The notes below the pieces were generated by a model. The model saw nothing but the letters and a program-made list of their open reading frames with translations, ran no database searches and was not told the DNA's origin. A stretch of DNA of 55,516 nt from Pseudoalteromonas neustonica (GTDB taxonomy: Bacteria; Pseudomonadota; Gammaproteobacteria; Enterobacterales; Alteromonadaceae). This document shows, piece after piece, positions 1-9,200 of the stretch. The translations under genes and the position numbers were made by a program. The number at the start of each line of letters is the position of its first letter. Positions within the stretch are counted from its first letter, which is position 1. The stretch lies in contig NZ_BDDS01000025.1 in assembly GCF_001653135.1 (NCBI RefSeq), positions 1 through 55,516 on the forward strand, read 5' to 3'.

Positions 1-32
1 TTCAATCTGAGCCATGATCAAACTCTTCAATT
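1..32 (-). rRNA. 16S ribosomal RNA, 5' tip only
   Basis: The reverse complement reads AATTGAAGAGTTTGATCATG and continues GGCTCAGATTGAA, the universal 5' end of bacterial 16S rRNA. The gene is transcribed leftward and leaves the window at position 1, so only about 32 bases are visible. The leader and two promoters lie at 33-480. The mature end is placed by analogy with E. coli and could be off by one or two bases. Confidence 0.95.
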
Positions 33-229
33 AAAAGTTTTTTCTGTTCTCATCCAATAAAGAATGAAGAACCTGCTCAATGAATTCTGAATTTATTTAA
101 TATCTTTCGATATTGAATTGACTGTGCTGCAATAAATAAATTTATTGCTGTTGGTCACTCAGTTTCAATTGAGACTCTAAATTTTTTGCCTCACTACCGA
201 AGTAGCTTGGCTGTTAGAACTCAATCTGT

Positions 230-272
230 ACGAGTGCCCACACAGATGATTGCTTTATATTGTTAAAGAACG
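230..272 (-). promoter_or_regulatory. rRNA antitermination boxA and boxC-like leader element
   Basis: On the minus strand CGTTCTTTAACAA (260-272) matches the rrn boxA core. About 15 bases further on, TGTGTGGGCACTCG matches the conserved boxC-like part of enterobacterial rrn leaders. The family role is recruitment of the NusB/NusE antitermination complex. Its position between promoter P2 and 16S fits that role. Confidence 0.85.
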
Positions 273-311
273 TTGCGATTAAAGTTAAACTTTATTTCGC
301 TAGGGCTGCGC

Positions 312-339
312 ATCTTACGCTTTCCTATTTTTTTGTCAA
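312..339 (-). promoter_or_regulatory. rrn promoter P2
   Basis: On the minus strand a TTGACA -35 (334-339) and a TAAGAT -10 (312-317) are 16 bases apart. A GC-rich discriminator (GCGCAGCCC) follows, as is usual for rRNA promoters under stringent control. Start-site use is inferred. Confidence 0.75.
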
Positions 340-448
340 CACTTAATTTTTAGTTTCTTTTAAAGAATTTCAAAGTTAAGTTTTACTCGACTCACTGATT
401 AACTCTTGCCCCGCTAAGCGTTGCGCTCTGCCGTCTCAGTGGGGTCGC

Positions 449-476
449 ATTATAGGGCGCGGCGGATTTTACGCAA
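449..476 (-). promoter_or_regulatory. rrn promoter P1
   Basis: On the minus strand a TTGCGT -35 (471-476) and a perfect TATAAT -10 (449-454) are separated by 16 bases. The discriminator GCGACCCC closely resembles E. coli rrn P1 promoters, which respond to ppGpp and DksA. The 137 bases between the two -10 boxes resemble the P1/P2 layout of enterobacterial rrn operons. Confidence 0.8.
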
Positions 477-589
477 GCGTTATTTGAAGAAAACTTGAAA
501 TAAAGTACTGTTCGTTCATTATTTAAACCAAACACTGCAAAACCAAAGCTTTTAACGTTTAAATAACCCTAATAACGGGTTTTAAATGT

Positions 590-620
590 AAAAAGCCCAG
601 TGATATATCACTGGGCTTTA
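590..620 (-). terminator. Rho-independent terminator after pyrE
   Basis: An 11-bp perfect stem (GCCCAGTGATA/TATCACTGGGC, 595-616) is flanked by A-rich and T-rich sequence on both sides. It lies 16 bases past the pyrE stop. It could act in both directions, insulating pyrE from the rrn promoter region. Confidence 0.85.
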
Positions 621-635
621 TTTAAATAACTCTAG

Positions 636-1280
636 TTAAGCAATACCATATTGTTCACGGTATGCTTTTACTGATTCTAGATGCTCATCCATAGTACCTT
701 TACTCTCAAGGTAACTGATTAAATCAGCAAGCTTAACGATTGAAACTACTTTAGTTCCAAAGTCACGCTCTACTTCTTGAATTGCAGAAAGCTCTGCTTT
801 TCCTTTTTCTTGGCGGTCTAGTGCTATTAACACACCGCTTAGGTCTGCACCGTTTTGCGCGATGATCTCCATAGACTCACGAATTGCTGTTCCAGCAGTG
901 ATCACGTCATCAACTAACATGATTTTACCTTTAAGCTCAGAGCCGACTAATGTGCCACCTTCGCCGTGTGCTTTTTTCTCTTTACGGTTAAAACAATAAG
1001 GCACATCTTTATCATGATGATCAGCAAGTGCGACTGCGGTAGTCGTTGCAATTGGAATACCTTTATAAGCAGGGCCAAATAATACATCATATTCAATTGC
1101 AGCATCTTCTAATGCTGCAGCATAAAAACGACCAAGGCGTGCAAGGTCTCGACCAGTATTAAATAAGCCCGCATTAAAGAAGTAAGGACTAGTACGGCCA
1201 GACTTTAAAGTAAACTCACCAAACTTTAGTACCTGCTTTTCAAGGGCAAATTCAATAAACTCTATTTGATAATCTTTCAT
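636..1280 (-). CDS. pyrE: Orotate phosphoribosyltransferase
   Basis: PyrE joins orotate and PRPP to give orotidine 5'-phosphate, the fifth step of de novo pyrimidine synthesis in the cytoplasm. The 214-residue length matches E. coli PyrE (213). The PRPP-binding motif LVDDVITAGTA is at residues 122-132. Further family signatures are the N-terminal FTLKSGRTSPYFFN segment and the flexible-loop sequence FNRKEKKAHGEGG. It follows rph after 20 bases and ends at a strong terminator, so the two are probably one transcript. In E. coli an rph-pyrE attenuator senses UTP. The 20-base gap here has no room for one, so regulation probably differs. Confidence 0.97.
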   Translation of the reverse strand: MKDYQIEFIEFALEKQVLKFGEFTLKSGRTSPYFFNAGLFNTGRDLARLGRFYAAALEDAAIEYDVLFGPAYKGIPIATTTAVALADHHDKDVPYCFNRKEKKAHGEGGTLVGSELKGKIMLVDDVITAGTAIRESMEIIAQNGADLSGVLIALDRQEKGKAELSAIQEVERDFGTKVVSIVKLADLISYLESKGTMDEHLESVKAYREQYGIA

Positions 1281-1300
1281 TGCTATAAACCTATCATTTA

Positions 1301-2014
1301 TTAAGCTAATGCTTGTTTTTGAATATCGATAATTTCGCGAATTGAATGTTTTGCAAGTGTTAGCAGCTCATCAAGCTCGTCAAACGAAAATGGTTCGCCT
1401 TCCGCAGTACCTTGAATTTCGATCACTTTGCCTGTTTCAGTAAGAATTACATTCATATCTGTTTCAGCGGCTGAATCTTCTAAATACTCTAAATCACTAA
1501 TAGCCTGGCCTTTATAGATGCCAACAGATATAGCAGCGATCATATATTTAAGAGGATTCGAATTGATCATACCTTTACTACGCATATGTGTAAGTGCATC
1601 GACTAACGCAACACATGCGCCGCTGATAGATGCGGTACGTGTTCCGCCATCAGCTTGAATAACATCACAATCAATAGTAATAGTATTTTCACCTAACGCT
1701 TTTAAATCTACAGCAGCACGAAGTGCTCGTGCGATTAGGCGTTGAATTTCCATAGTTCGACCGCTTTGTTTGCCGCGCGCCGCTTCACGACCATTTCGAG
1801 TATGGGTAGAGCGCGGTAACATACCGTACTCAGCTGTGATCCATCCTTTGCCTTGGCCTTTCATAAAGCGTGGTACACCTGATTCAACAGTTGCTGTACA
1901 AAGTACTTTAGTGTTACCAAATTCAACCAACACAGAGCCTTCAGCATGCAAGGTGTAATTACGTGTAAATGTAACCGGTCTAATTTGGTTAGGTGTTCTT
2001 TCGCTTGGACGCAT
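1301..2014 (-). CDS. rph: Ribonuclease PH
   Basis: RNase PH is a phosphate-dependent 3'-5' exoribonuclease that trims tRNA 3' ends and helps degrade structured RNA, working as a hexamer. The protein has 237 residues (228 in the full-length E. coli enzyme). It starts with the typical MRPSERTPNQIRPV sequence and carries GKGWITAEYGMLPRSTHTR and the IDCDVIQADGGTRTASI phosphorolytic-site region. It is first in a two-gene operon with pyrE and diverges from yicC across 178 bases. The same rph-pyrE/yicC arrangement occurs in E. coli. The reading frame is intact, unlike the frameshifted rph of E. coli K-12. Confidence 0.97.
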   Translation of the reverse strand: MRPSERTPNQIRPVTFTRNYTLHAEGSVLVEFGNTKVLCTATVESGVPRFMKGQGKGWITAEYGMLPRSTHTRNGREAARGKQSGRTMEIQRLIARALRAAVDLKALGENTITIDCDVIQADGGTRTASISGACVALVDALTHMRSKGMINSNPLKYMIAAISVGIYKGQAISDLEYLEDSAAETDMNVILTETGKVIEIQGTAEGEPFSFDELDELLTLAKHSIREIIDIQKQALA

Positions 2015-2192
2015 TCACGATCCCCTTAATTCAGAATTTTACGTATTATAAGTCGATGTGTGCTTAGATGCCATGCTGATTTAAACAAAAACCAACTGTA
2101 AAATTCTCATCAACAAAAATTTCCGCTAGAGCTTATACAGTGTTACGGTATAATCACTTTAATATTGTCTAAATAAAACTAGGAAACCATCC

Positions 2193-3053
2193 ATGATCCA
2201 CAGTATGACTGCTTACGCGCGTCGCGAAATTAAAGGCGATTGGGGCACTGGCACCTGGGAAGTTCGTTCAGTAAACCAACGTTACCTTGAAACCTTTATC
2301 CGCGCACCTGAGCAATTTCGTGGCATGGAGCCGGTTATTCGTGAGCGCTTACGTAAACATTTGCAACGCGGTAAAGTTGAAGTGTTCTTAAAGTTTGTAG
2401 CAAATCCAGCTCATGTTGGTGAGCTGTCGATCAATGAAGCATTGGCAGCGCAGCTTATTAATAGTGCTAAATGGGTGCAACAACAAAGTAATGGTGACAT
2501 TAATCCTGTTGATATCTTACGCTGGCCTGGTGTTATGGAAGCAGAAGAACTTGATATGGACAGCGTTAACACAGCACTTATATCGGGTTTTGATCAAGTG
2601 ATCGAAGACTTTAAATCTGCCCGTGGTGATGAAGGTGCTAATCTCGAAGAAATGATAGCGACCCGTCTTGATGCTATTTTAGAACAAGTGAATATAGTAG
2701 AAACTCACATGCCGGAAATAGCAAAATGGCAACGTGAAAAACTCGCTCAAAAACTAGAGGATTTAACCGCTAATATTGACGAATCACGCCTTGAGCAAGA
2801 ACTTATTTACCTAGCACAAAAACAAGATGTAGCTGAAGAGCTTGACCGTTTAAAATCTCACGTAAAAGAAACAAAAAAGATTCTTAAAAAAGGCGGAGCG
2901 TGTGGTCGTCGTTTAGATTTTATGATGCAAGAGTTTAACCGCGAAGCAAATACTCTAGCGTCTAAATCTATTAATAGTGATATCACTAGCGCAGCTGTTG
3001 AACTTAAAGTATTGATTGAACAAATGCGCGAGCAGATCCAGAACATAGAGTAA
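2193..3053 (+). CDS. yicC: YicC-family endoribonuclease
   Basis: This is a 286-residue YicC protein (E. coli 287). The N-terminal YicC-like domain opens with MIHSMTAYARRE and contains the EVRSVNQRYLE motif. The C-terminal DUF1732 domain contains KKGGACGRRLDFMMQEFNRE and ends TLASKSINSD... to the conserved VLIEQMREQIQN tail. E. coli YicC has been described as an endoribonuclease acting on some small RNAs with PNPase. That function is taken from the family. The ATG is preceded by TAGGAAACC, an adequate ribosome site. It sits divergently from rph, as in E. coli. Confidence 0.95.
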   Translation: MIHSMTAYARREIKGDWGTGTWEVRSVNQRYLETFIRAPEQFRGMEPVIRERLRKHLQRGKVEVFLKFVANPAHVGELSINEALAAQLINSAKWVQQQSNGDINPVDILRWPGVMEAEELDMDSVNTALISGFDQVIEDFKSARGDEGANLEEMIATRLDAILEQVNIVETHMPEIAKWQREKLAQKLEDLTANIDESRLEQELIYLAQKQDVAEELDRLKSHVKETKKILKKGGACGRRLDFMMQEFNREANTLASKSINSDITSAAVELKVLIEQMREQIQNIE

Positions 3054-3301
3054 CGCAATAAAAAGACCCAAATAAATATTTTGCTCTTTCAGTCTATCTA
3101 TAGGTACTTAAGCTAGCATTTAAGTGCCTTTAAATAGACTCTGGTTTTGCAAGAAAAGTATTTAGATCCCTCCCCTCTCTCCACTTTTTTATTTTATAAA
3201 CTCACATTATTTATCATAAATAATTCGCTGCCAATAGAATATAATGGGCTATACTTACGTCTAAATAAGCAACAGTGTTGAATTTAGATAAGGTTATACC
3301 T

Positions 3302-5311
3302 ATGAAGTTAAATGTTAAATTATACTCTGCATTTTCGAGCATCATCATTTTGATGTTAGTCTCGAGTACTATTGTTTGGTTTAAAGTATCTACTGAAACT
3401 CAACGAGCTTTAGAAATTAAAGGCGATGACTTACCTGGGCTTATTTTATACATGGCGCAGCTTGATGAAATGTATCGTATGCAAAATGAAGCTTTAGAGT
3501 ACTTATCTGGTGATGTGAATAAAGTTAAAGATTTTAATGAGCTATTTACTCAATTCAAGAAAACTAATTCAGAGTTAAGGAAATACGAATCAGCAAAAGC
3601 TTCTGATCGTATAAAGATGGATAAAATCTCAAGTCTAATGGAACAGTATCATCAAAGCGTTAATAATAATATTTTTGAAAAATACAATCCTGCAACGCAC
3701 CAACAAGCTATTGCTCAAGCAAAAAGCCTGAAAAATACATCTGGTAAGCAGTTAGAGACTCTTTTAGATAAATTAAAAGACGAAGAGTTTGCCGACGCCT
3801 TTAACACAACTGAAATAAACGAAGCCCTAAACGATGATTTACCCGGGGTGCGTTATTATTTAGAAATGGTTGATGAAGCCGGTGATATGCTGTCGTCGAT
3901 TAATTCACATCTAGCAGGTGATTTGTCTGCGCAAAATGATTTTAAAAAGGATGCAGCAAGCTTTGCTGAATACCTAACATTAATAAAACCGCTAGAACAA
4001 AAGCCCAATGAAATTCAAAATATCAAACAAATTGAAAGTTACTTTGAAACGATAAAGCGTGAAGCTGCTGTTGTTTTTAATGCTTATAATCCACAAAACC
4101 ATACAGCTGCAAAAATCGCAATTAATACTCTAGAAGAAAGTATTATTAATGAATTAGTTGCAATTTTACAATCATCCGCTGATGAAGAAAGAGATGATGC
4201 TACTTCTGCTCTAGATCACTTAGATACCGGATTAAATTTTACTTTAACTATTATTATTATAATAACCTTAATAGCAACCATCATTGGATTTAGTGTAGCT
4301 TACCTAATTAGTAAATCTATTTTATCAAGACTCTCTTTGGTACTAGATACCGCTCATAGCATTGGTAATGGAGATATATCAAAACCAGCAATCGAACATC
4401 GTAATGAAGATGAAATTGACGCACTTGCTGATGCAACCAACAAAATGTCGTTATCATTAAATAACTTACTTGAAGCCATCAGTGGAGTTGTTTCTGATGT
4501 GAAGCTTTCAAGTGGTGATATTGCAAATACAAACACCCAAATAGCAACCCGCAGCCAAGAGTCTGCCGATCAATCAACACAGGTCGCGACAGCTATTGAA
4601 GAAATGAGTTCAACGGTCTCCGAAGTTGCGCGTCAGAGTCAGCAAGCCTCCAGCCAAGCTGAAAATGCAAAAGATCTCGCAAGCAATGGGGGTATATCAG
4701 TAAAAAGTACGGTTGATGAAATCAAAAGTGCCTCAGCGCGCGTACAAACTACTGCAGATACGGTGACTGAACTTGGTGATTTAAGTGCGCAAATAGGCAA
4801 TGTGATAGGGGTTATAGGCAGCATCGCAGAGCAAACTAATCTGCTAGCATTAAACGCTGCAATTGAAGCTGCTCGAGCCGGTGAACAAGGTCGTGGATTT
4901 GCCGTTGTAGCCGATGAAGTTCGTACTTTAGCTGAGCGAACAACTAAAGCAACTGAAGAAGTAGTTAATACTGTGCAATCCATTCAAAATCAAACGCAAG
5001 TTGCAGTGAACTCAATGCAAAGTAGTGTTGAACAAGTAAATATGAGCGTAACTTTAGCTGAAGAGGCTGGTAATCAGCTAGAAAACATTGTAATTGGCGC
5101 AACTGAAATCGCAGCAATGATCCAATCTATCGCAACAGCCACAGAAGAGCAGTCTGTTGTTGCAAGTGAAATGGCTAAAGATGTGTCACTCATCGAGCAA
5201 TCAAGCCAAAGCTCACTCCGTGATACTCAAGTTGCTGCGCACTCCGCAAACTCATTAAATAGCCAAGCAGAGCAACTTGCGCAATTAGTTGCTAAATTTA
5301 AACTAAGGTAA
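3302..5311 (+). CDS. Methyl-accepting chemotaxis protein, probable HBM-type sensor
   Basis: This is a 669-residue chemoreceptor. A transmembrane helix at about residues 8-28 is followed by a periplasmic, helical region of about 270 residues. A second, isoleucine-rich helix (about 308-335) leads into HAMP and then a complete cytoplasmic signalling domain. The kinase-contact hairpin tip IAEQTNLLALNAAIEAARAG is well conserved. The periplasmic length suggests two stacked four-helix bundles of the helical bimodular (HBM) type, whose known members sense organic acids. The ligand here is unknown. I chose the ATG at 3302 because AAGG lies 8 bases upstream. A GTG at 3275 would only add nine residues before the membrane anchor. 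Confidence 0.9.
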   Translation: MKLNVKLYSAFSSIIILMLVSSTIVWFKVSTETQRALEIKGDDLPGLILYMAQLDEMYRMQNEALEYLSGDVNKVKDFNELFTQFKKTNSELRKYESAKASDRIKMDKISSLMEQYHQSVNNNIFEKYNPATHQQAIAQAKSLKNTSGKQLETLLDKLKDEEFADAFNTTEINEALNDDLPGVRYYLEMVDEAGDMLSSINSHLAGDLSAQNDFKKDAASFAEYLTLIKPLEQKPNEIQNIKQIESYFETIKREAAVVFNAYNPQNHTAAKIAINTLEESIINELVAILQSSADEERDDATSALDHLDTGLNFTLTIIIIITLIATIIGFSVAYLISKSILSRLSLVLDTAHSIGNGDISKPAIEHRNEDEIDALADATNKMSLSLNNLLEAISGVVSDVKLSSGDIANTNTQIATRSQESADQSTQVATAIEEMSSTVSEVARQSQQASSQAENAKDLASNGGISVKSTVDEIKSASARVQTTADTVTELGDLSAQIGNVIGVIGSIAEQTNLLALNAAIEAARAGEQGRGFAVVADEVRTLAERTTKATEEVVNTVQSIQNQTQVAVNSMQSSVEQVNMSVTLAEEAGNQLENIVIGATEIAAMIQSIATATEEQSVVASEMAKDVSLIEQSSQSSLRDTQVAAHSANSLNSQAEQLAQLVAKFKLR

Positions 5312-5318
5312 TGTGTAG

Positions 5319-5348
5319 TTGAGCAAGTTTAGTCATTTACAGTACAAT
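5319..5348 (+). promoter_or_regulatory. Candidate gmk promoter
   Basis: TTGAGC (5319-5324) and TACAAT (5343-5348) are 18 bases apart, directly after the chemoreceptor gene and 65 bases before the gmk start. It is plausible for the gmk-rpoZ-spoT group but untested. Confidence 0.45.
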
Positions 5349-5359
5349 GCTCCTATCAA

Positions 5360-5387
5360 AGGCTTGGGTAATAGTTAACCCAGGCCT
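5360..5387 (+). terminator. Hairpin in the gmk leader, terminator or attenuator
   Basis: AGGCTTGGGT pairs with ACCCAGGCCT around an 8-base loop (10 pairs, one G-U), followed by the T-rich GTTTACTTTAT. It may end the chemoreceptor transcript. Because it lies downstream of the candidate gmk promoter it could also act as an attenuator. Confidence 0.45.
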
Positions 5388-5413
5388 GTTTACTTTATGT
5401 AGAGAATTAAATA

Positions 5414-6034
5414 ATGGCGCAAACTCGTGGTAACCTGTTTATTTTATCAGCCCCATCTGGCGCAGGTAAATCAAGCTTAATCAATGCATTGTTAGCTAAG
5501 TATAGTGATATGAAAGTGTCTGTATCACACACTACCCGCTCACCTCGCCCTGGTGAAGAAAACGGCGCACATTACCATTTTGTGAATGTTGATGAATTCA
5601 AATCATTGATCGAAAAAAATGATTTTTTTGAATGGGCCCAAGTCTTTGATAATTACTACGGCACATCAAAGCAAGCAATTGAGGAGCAACTCGCTGCCGG
5701 TATTGATGTGTTTTTAGATATTGACTGGCAAGGCGCGCAACAATTACGCAAACTTGTTGATGATATAGAGACCATTTTTATCCTACCGCCATCAAAAGCA
5801 GAGCTTGAATCTCGCTTAAATAACCGCGGACAAGATTCACAAGAAGTGATTGCAAGTAGAATGGCTAAAGCACAATCAGAAACCTCTCACTACGATGAAT
5901 ATGATTATGTCGTCGTTAACGATGACTTTGCCAGTGCATTGAATGAAATTGAAACAATTGTGCTAGCAAAACGCCTATCACTACAAAGCCAAGCTATTCG
6001 TCATCAAGATTTACTCGCTGACCTACTGAGTTAA
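5414..6034 (+). CDS. gmk: Guanylate kinase
   Basis: Gmk phosphorylates GMP to GDP with ATP, an essential purine step. It has 206 residues (E. coli 207). The P-loop SAPSGAGKSS lies at residues 13-22, followed by the GMP-binding segment VSHTTRSPRPGE and the VFLDIDWQGAQQ signature. It is followed by rpoZ and spoT, the gmk-rpoZ-spoT order of enteric bacteria. This is functionally sensible because GTP is a precursor of pppGpp. The ATG is preceded by GTAGAGAATTAAATA, a weak AGAG ribosome site. Confidence 0.97.
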   Translation: MAQTRGNLFILSAPSGAGKSSLINALLAKYSDMKVSVSHTTRSPRPGEENGAHYHFVNVDEFKSLIEKNDFFEWAQVFDNYYGTSKQAIEEQLAAGIDVFLDIDWQGAQQLRKLVDDIETIFILPPSKAELESRLNNRGQDSQEVIASRMAKAQSETSHYDEYDYVVVNDDFASALNEIETIVLAKRLSLQSQAIRHQDLLADLLS

Positions 6035-6152
6035 ATCTTAATTTAAGCTCGGTAAGTATTTTATTTGTTTAAATTAACCACAAGCTATTGGCGAATCTGG
6101 CTCGGTGCAGTAAACTACGTCTTTGCTTAAAAATTTATTTGGAGTGCTGAAG

Positions 6153-6428
6153 ATGGCTCGCGTAACTGTTGAAGATGCAGTAGATGCAATTGGTAATCGT
6201 TTTGACTTAATTTTAGTTGCGGCTCGTCGTGCCCGCCAAATTGCAGTTGGTGGAAAAAACCCACTAGTTGACCCTGAAAACGATAAGCCAACAGTTGTTG
6301 CTTTACGTGAAATTGAACTTGGTTTAGTTGATAGCTCATCGATGGATCTTATTGATCGTGAAGAGCAACAACACCAAGAAGCAGCTGAAATGGCTGCCGT
6401 TGCTGCTATTGTAGGTGGCAACCAATAA
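6153..6428 (+). CDS. rpoZ: RNA polymerase omega subunit
   Basis: Omega is the small RNA polymerase subunit that assists assembly of beta-prime and forms part of ppGpp binding site 1. The 91-residue product starting MARVTVEDAVDAIGNRFDL equals the E. coli length and is nearly universal in sequence. GGAG at 6141-6144 supports the ATG at 6153. A TTG ten codons upstream would add residues not found in the family. Helical regions with AARRARQI and the EIELGLVD segment are typical. It sits between gmk and spoT. Confidence 0.97.
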   Translation: MARVTVEDAVDAIGNRFDLILVAARRARQIAVGGKNPLVDPENDKPTVVALREIELGLVDSSSMDLIDREEQQHQEAAEMAAVAAIVGGNQ

Positions 6429-6450
6429 TCTGACTTCCCGGTCCGATTTA

Positions 6451-6485
6451 GCCAACGACGTAGTATTTCTACTCTAGTCGTTGGC
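6451..6485. other. Perfect hairpin between rpoZ and spoT
   Basis: GCCAACGAC (6451-6459) is repeated as the exact inverted arm GTCGTTGGC (6477-6485), with a 17-base spacer. No U-tract follows. It could be an mRNA-processing or stability element, or set relative expression of rpoZ and spoT. Confidence 0.5.
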
Positions 6486-6556
6486 AATCCCTCCTTTTCA
6501 TCGTATATTCTTAACTTACCGTTACCTATTTGCTTCACTCGAACATTGGAGTGTGA

Positions 6557-8656
6557 ATGTATCTTTTTGAAGGTCTAAAAAAGAAAATATCAGAATACTT
6601 ACCTGCTGCTGATGTAGAGCTGGTACAAAAAGCCTACGTGGTAGCCCGAGAGGCCCATGAGGGTCAAACTCGCTCAAGCGGCGAACCTTACATAACCCAC
6701 CCTGTTGAAGTAACCCAGATTTTGGCTGGCATGCACTTAGATCACGAAACATTAATGGCAGCATTGATGCATGACGTGATTGAAGATACCGACTTTAGCC
6801 AACAAGATTTAGCCGAAATATTTGGCGAAACAGTTGCTGAATTGGTGGAGGGCGTCAGCAAGCTTGATAAACTAAGCTTTAAAGATAAAAAAGAATTTCA
6901 AGCTGAAAACTATCGAAAGATGATTATGGCCATGACCCAAGATATTCGGGTTATTTTAATCAAACTTGCAGATCGTACTCATAATATGCGAACTTTAGGG
7001 GCACTTCGTCCTGATAAACGTCGTCGCATTGCACGTGAAACGTTAGAGATTTATGCACCGATTGCCAATCGTTTAGGTATTCATGATATTAAGAATGAAT
7101 TAGAGGATTTAGGATTTCAAGCCCTCTACCCAATGCGCCACCGCGCACTTAAATCAGAAGTTGCCAAAGCGCGCGGAAACCGTAAAGAAGTCATTTCAAA
7201 TATCCAAACAGAAATCACAGCACGTTTAGAAGAAGCCGGCATTAAAGCAACCGTCTCAGGTCGTGAAAAACATTTATACAGTATCTATAAAAAAATGCTG
7301 AATAAAGAACTACTGTTTAATGAAGTAATGGATATTTACGCATTTAGAATTGCGGTTGATTCAATGGATATCTGCTACCGTGTATTAGGGGTGGCTCATA
7401 ACCTCTATAAACCAATTGAAACTCGCTTTAAAGACTACATCGCAGTACCTAAAACCAACGGTTATCAATCACTACACACTTCATTAGTCGGTCCTCATGG
7501 TATACCTGTTGAAATCCAAATTCGTACTCATGATATGGATCATATGGCAGATAAAGGTGTAGCGGCGCATTGGATGTATAAAAAATCAGGTGACAGTGCC
7601 GGTCACACTGCACAGCAACGTGCTCGCCAGTGGATGCAAAGCTTACTCGAATTGCAGCAGAGCGCAGGTTCATCGTTTGAATTTGTTGAAAATGTTAAAA
7701 CAGAGTTATTCCCTGAAGAAATTTATGTCTTTACCCCTGATGGTCGTATTGTCGAGCTACCTATGGGTGCAACTGCTGTAGATTTTGCTTATGCCGTACA
7801 CACTGACGTAGGGAATACCTGTGTTGGTGCACGTGTTAATCGTAAACCGTACCCACTAAGTAAAGCACTGGATACAGGCCAAACAATTGAAGTTATTACT
7901 AGCTCAGGCGCGCATCCAAATGCCACTTGGCTAAACTTTATTGTTACTGGTAAAGCACGCTTAGGCATTCGTAATTACCTCAAAAGCCAGCATCATGAAG
8001 AAGCATTATTACTAGGCCGAAGATTGCTCGATTCAGCTTTAGGTGAAACTAAACTTGATGATATTCCGATTGAAAATATTAATCGTGTACTAGAAGAACA
8101 TGAACTTAATAGTGTATTAGAGCTACTTGTTGAAATTGGTTCTGGTAATTTAATGAATATGCTTATTGCACGACGTTTATTGCAAAATGATGATTTAGGC
8201 GATATTGCCAAAAATGCCAAAGCGACCATTATTGGCACTGAAGGTATGCTAGTTAATTATTCTAAATGTTGTAGACCAGTACCAGGGGACGCTATCACTG
8301 CGCATATAAGCCAAGGTAAAGGGGTAACCGTTCATCGTCAAGAATGTAAAAACATTCGAGGCTGGGAGTCAGAGCGATCAAAATACCTCGTTGTAAAATG
8401 GGATGATAATCCAGAGAAAGAATACATTGCAGCACTGCGTGTTGAAATTATCAATCACCAAGGTGCATTGGCAAAATTAACCAATGTTATTGCTACAACC
8501 CAAGCAAACATTGTCGAAATCGCTACCGATGAAAAAGAAAGTAATTTATACGTGATAGATTTAGGGGTTACGGTTAAAAACCGTGTCCATGTTGCCAACA
8601 TTATGCGTAGAATTCGTGTGATGCCTGACGTGCAAAAAGTCTATCGTAAAAAATAA
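6557..8656 (+). CDS. spoT: Bifunctional (p)ppGpp synthetase/hydrolase SpoT
   Basis: SpoT makes and degrades the alarmone (p)ppGpp. The 699-residue protein (E. coli 702) has an intact HD hydrolase domain near the N terminus with HDVIEDT at residues 72-78. The synthetase domain carries KTNGYQSLHTSLVGPHG near residue 300. It is followed by TGS (EEIYVFTPDG, about 390-450), a helical/zinc-finger-like region with YSKCCRPVPGD, and a C-terminal ACT domain from about 625. The intact HD motif separates it from RelA, whose hydrolase is degenerate. GGAG lies 6 bases before the ATG. Its neighbours gmk and rpoZ are both tied to ppGpp biology. RidA follows after 12 bases. Confidence 0.96.
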   Translation: MYLFEGLKKKISEYLPAADVELVQKAYVVAREAHEGQTRSSGEPYITHPVEVTQILAGMHLDHETLMAALMHDVIEDTDFSQQDLAEIFGETVAELVEGVSKLDKLSFKDKKEFQAENYRKMIMAMTQDIRVILIKLADRTHNMRTLGALRPDKRRRIARETLEIYAPIANRLGIHDIKNELEDLGFQALYPMRHRALKSEVAKARGNRKEVISNIQTEITARLEEAGIKATVSGREKHLYSIYKKMLNKELLFNEVMDIYAFRIAVDSMDICYRVLGVAHNLYKPIETRFKDYIAVPKTNGYQSLHTSLVGPHGIPVEIQIRTHDMDHMADKGVAAHWMYKKSGDSAGHTAQQRARQWMQSLLELQQSAGSSFEFVENVKTELFPEEIYVFTPDGRIVELPMGATAVDFAYAVHTDVGNTCVGARVNRKPYPLSKALDTGQTIEVITSSGAHPNATWLNFIVTGKARLGIRNYLKSQHHEEALLLGRRLLDSALGETKLDDIPIENINRVLEEHELNSVLELLVEIGSGNLMNMLIARRLLQNDDLGDIAKNAKATIIGTEGMLVNYSKCCRPVPGDAITAHISQGKGVTVHRQECKNIRGWESERSKYLVVKWDDNPEKEYIAALRVEIINHQGALAKLTNVIATTQANIVEIATDEKESNLYVIDLGVTVKNRVHVANIMRRIRVMPDVQKVYRKK

Positions 8657-8668
8657 AATAGGAAAATC

Positions 8669-9061
8669 ATGAACAAAGCATTTATTTCTACTGATCAAGC
8701 ACCTGCGGCAATCGGTACTTATAGTCAAGCCGTTAAAGTTGGCACCGCAGTTTACCTTTCAGGGCAAATCCCATTAGTGCCAGATACTATGGAAGTGATT
8801 TCTGAAGACTTTGCGGAACAAACACATCAAGTTTTTAAAAATATTCGTGCTGTGTGTGAAGAAGCCGGTGGTGAAATTCAAGACCTAGTAAAAGTTAATA
8901 TTTACCTAACCGATCTTTCTAACTTTGCGACAGTAAATGAAGTAATGAGTCAGTATTTCAAAGCGCCTTATCCTGCGCGAGCAGCAATTGGGGTTAGAGC
9001 TTTACCAAAAGGCGTACAAGTTGAAATTGATGGCATTATGGAACTACCATCAACTAACTAA
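8669..9061 (+). CDS. ridA: RidA family enamine/imine deaminase
   Basis: RidA hydrolyses reactive 2-aminoacrylate and related enamines released by PLP enzymes. The 130-residue protein has the family signatures AIGTYSQAVKVG, YLSGQIPL and the C-terminal RAAIGVRALPKGVQVEIDGI. The catalytic arginine is in the ARAAIG motif. AGGAAAATC gives a ribosome site. It lies 12 bases behind spoT and is probably cotranscribed. A spoT-ridA order recurs in some gammaproteobacteria, though in E. coli ridA lies elsewhere. A strong hairpin follows. Confidence 0.95.
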   Translation: MNKAFISTDQAPAAIGTYSQAVKVGTAVYLSGQIPLVPDTMEVISEDFAEQTHQVFKNIRAVCEEAGGEIQDLVKVNIYLTDLSNFATVNEVMSQYFKAPYPARAAIGVRALPKGVQVEIDGIMELPSTN

Positions 9062-9067
9062 CCCACT

Positions 9068-9106
9068 GTTGATAGCGGCCAAAATTAACTTTTGTCCGCT
9101 ATCAAC
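9068..9106 (+). terminator. Strong hairpin after ridA
   Basis: GTTGATAGCGG (9068-9078) pairs perfectly with CCGCTATCAAC (9096-9106). The loop contains a further 5-bp stem (CAAAA/TTTTG). No clear T-run follows, so it may mark a 3' end or protect the message rather than terminate by itself. Confidence 0.5.
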
Positions 9107-9200
9107 ATTAAAGCCTCAGCGATTTTCTTGACAGTTATACAATTCTCTAGCACTCTTAAATTCATAAACCTTTAATTCTAGCGTTGCAAAAGGATAGTGT

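Noticed and set aside
1281..1300. UTP-sensing attenuator between rph and pyrE as in E. coli
   Set aside because: Only 20 bases separate the genes, with no hairpin or T-run.
3275..3301. GTG start for the chemoreceptor 27 bases upstream
   Set aside because: The ATG at 3302 has a better ribosome site and begins the usual MKLNVKL-type membrane anchor.
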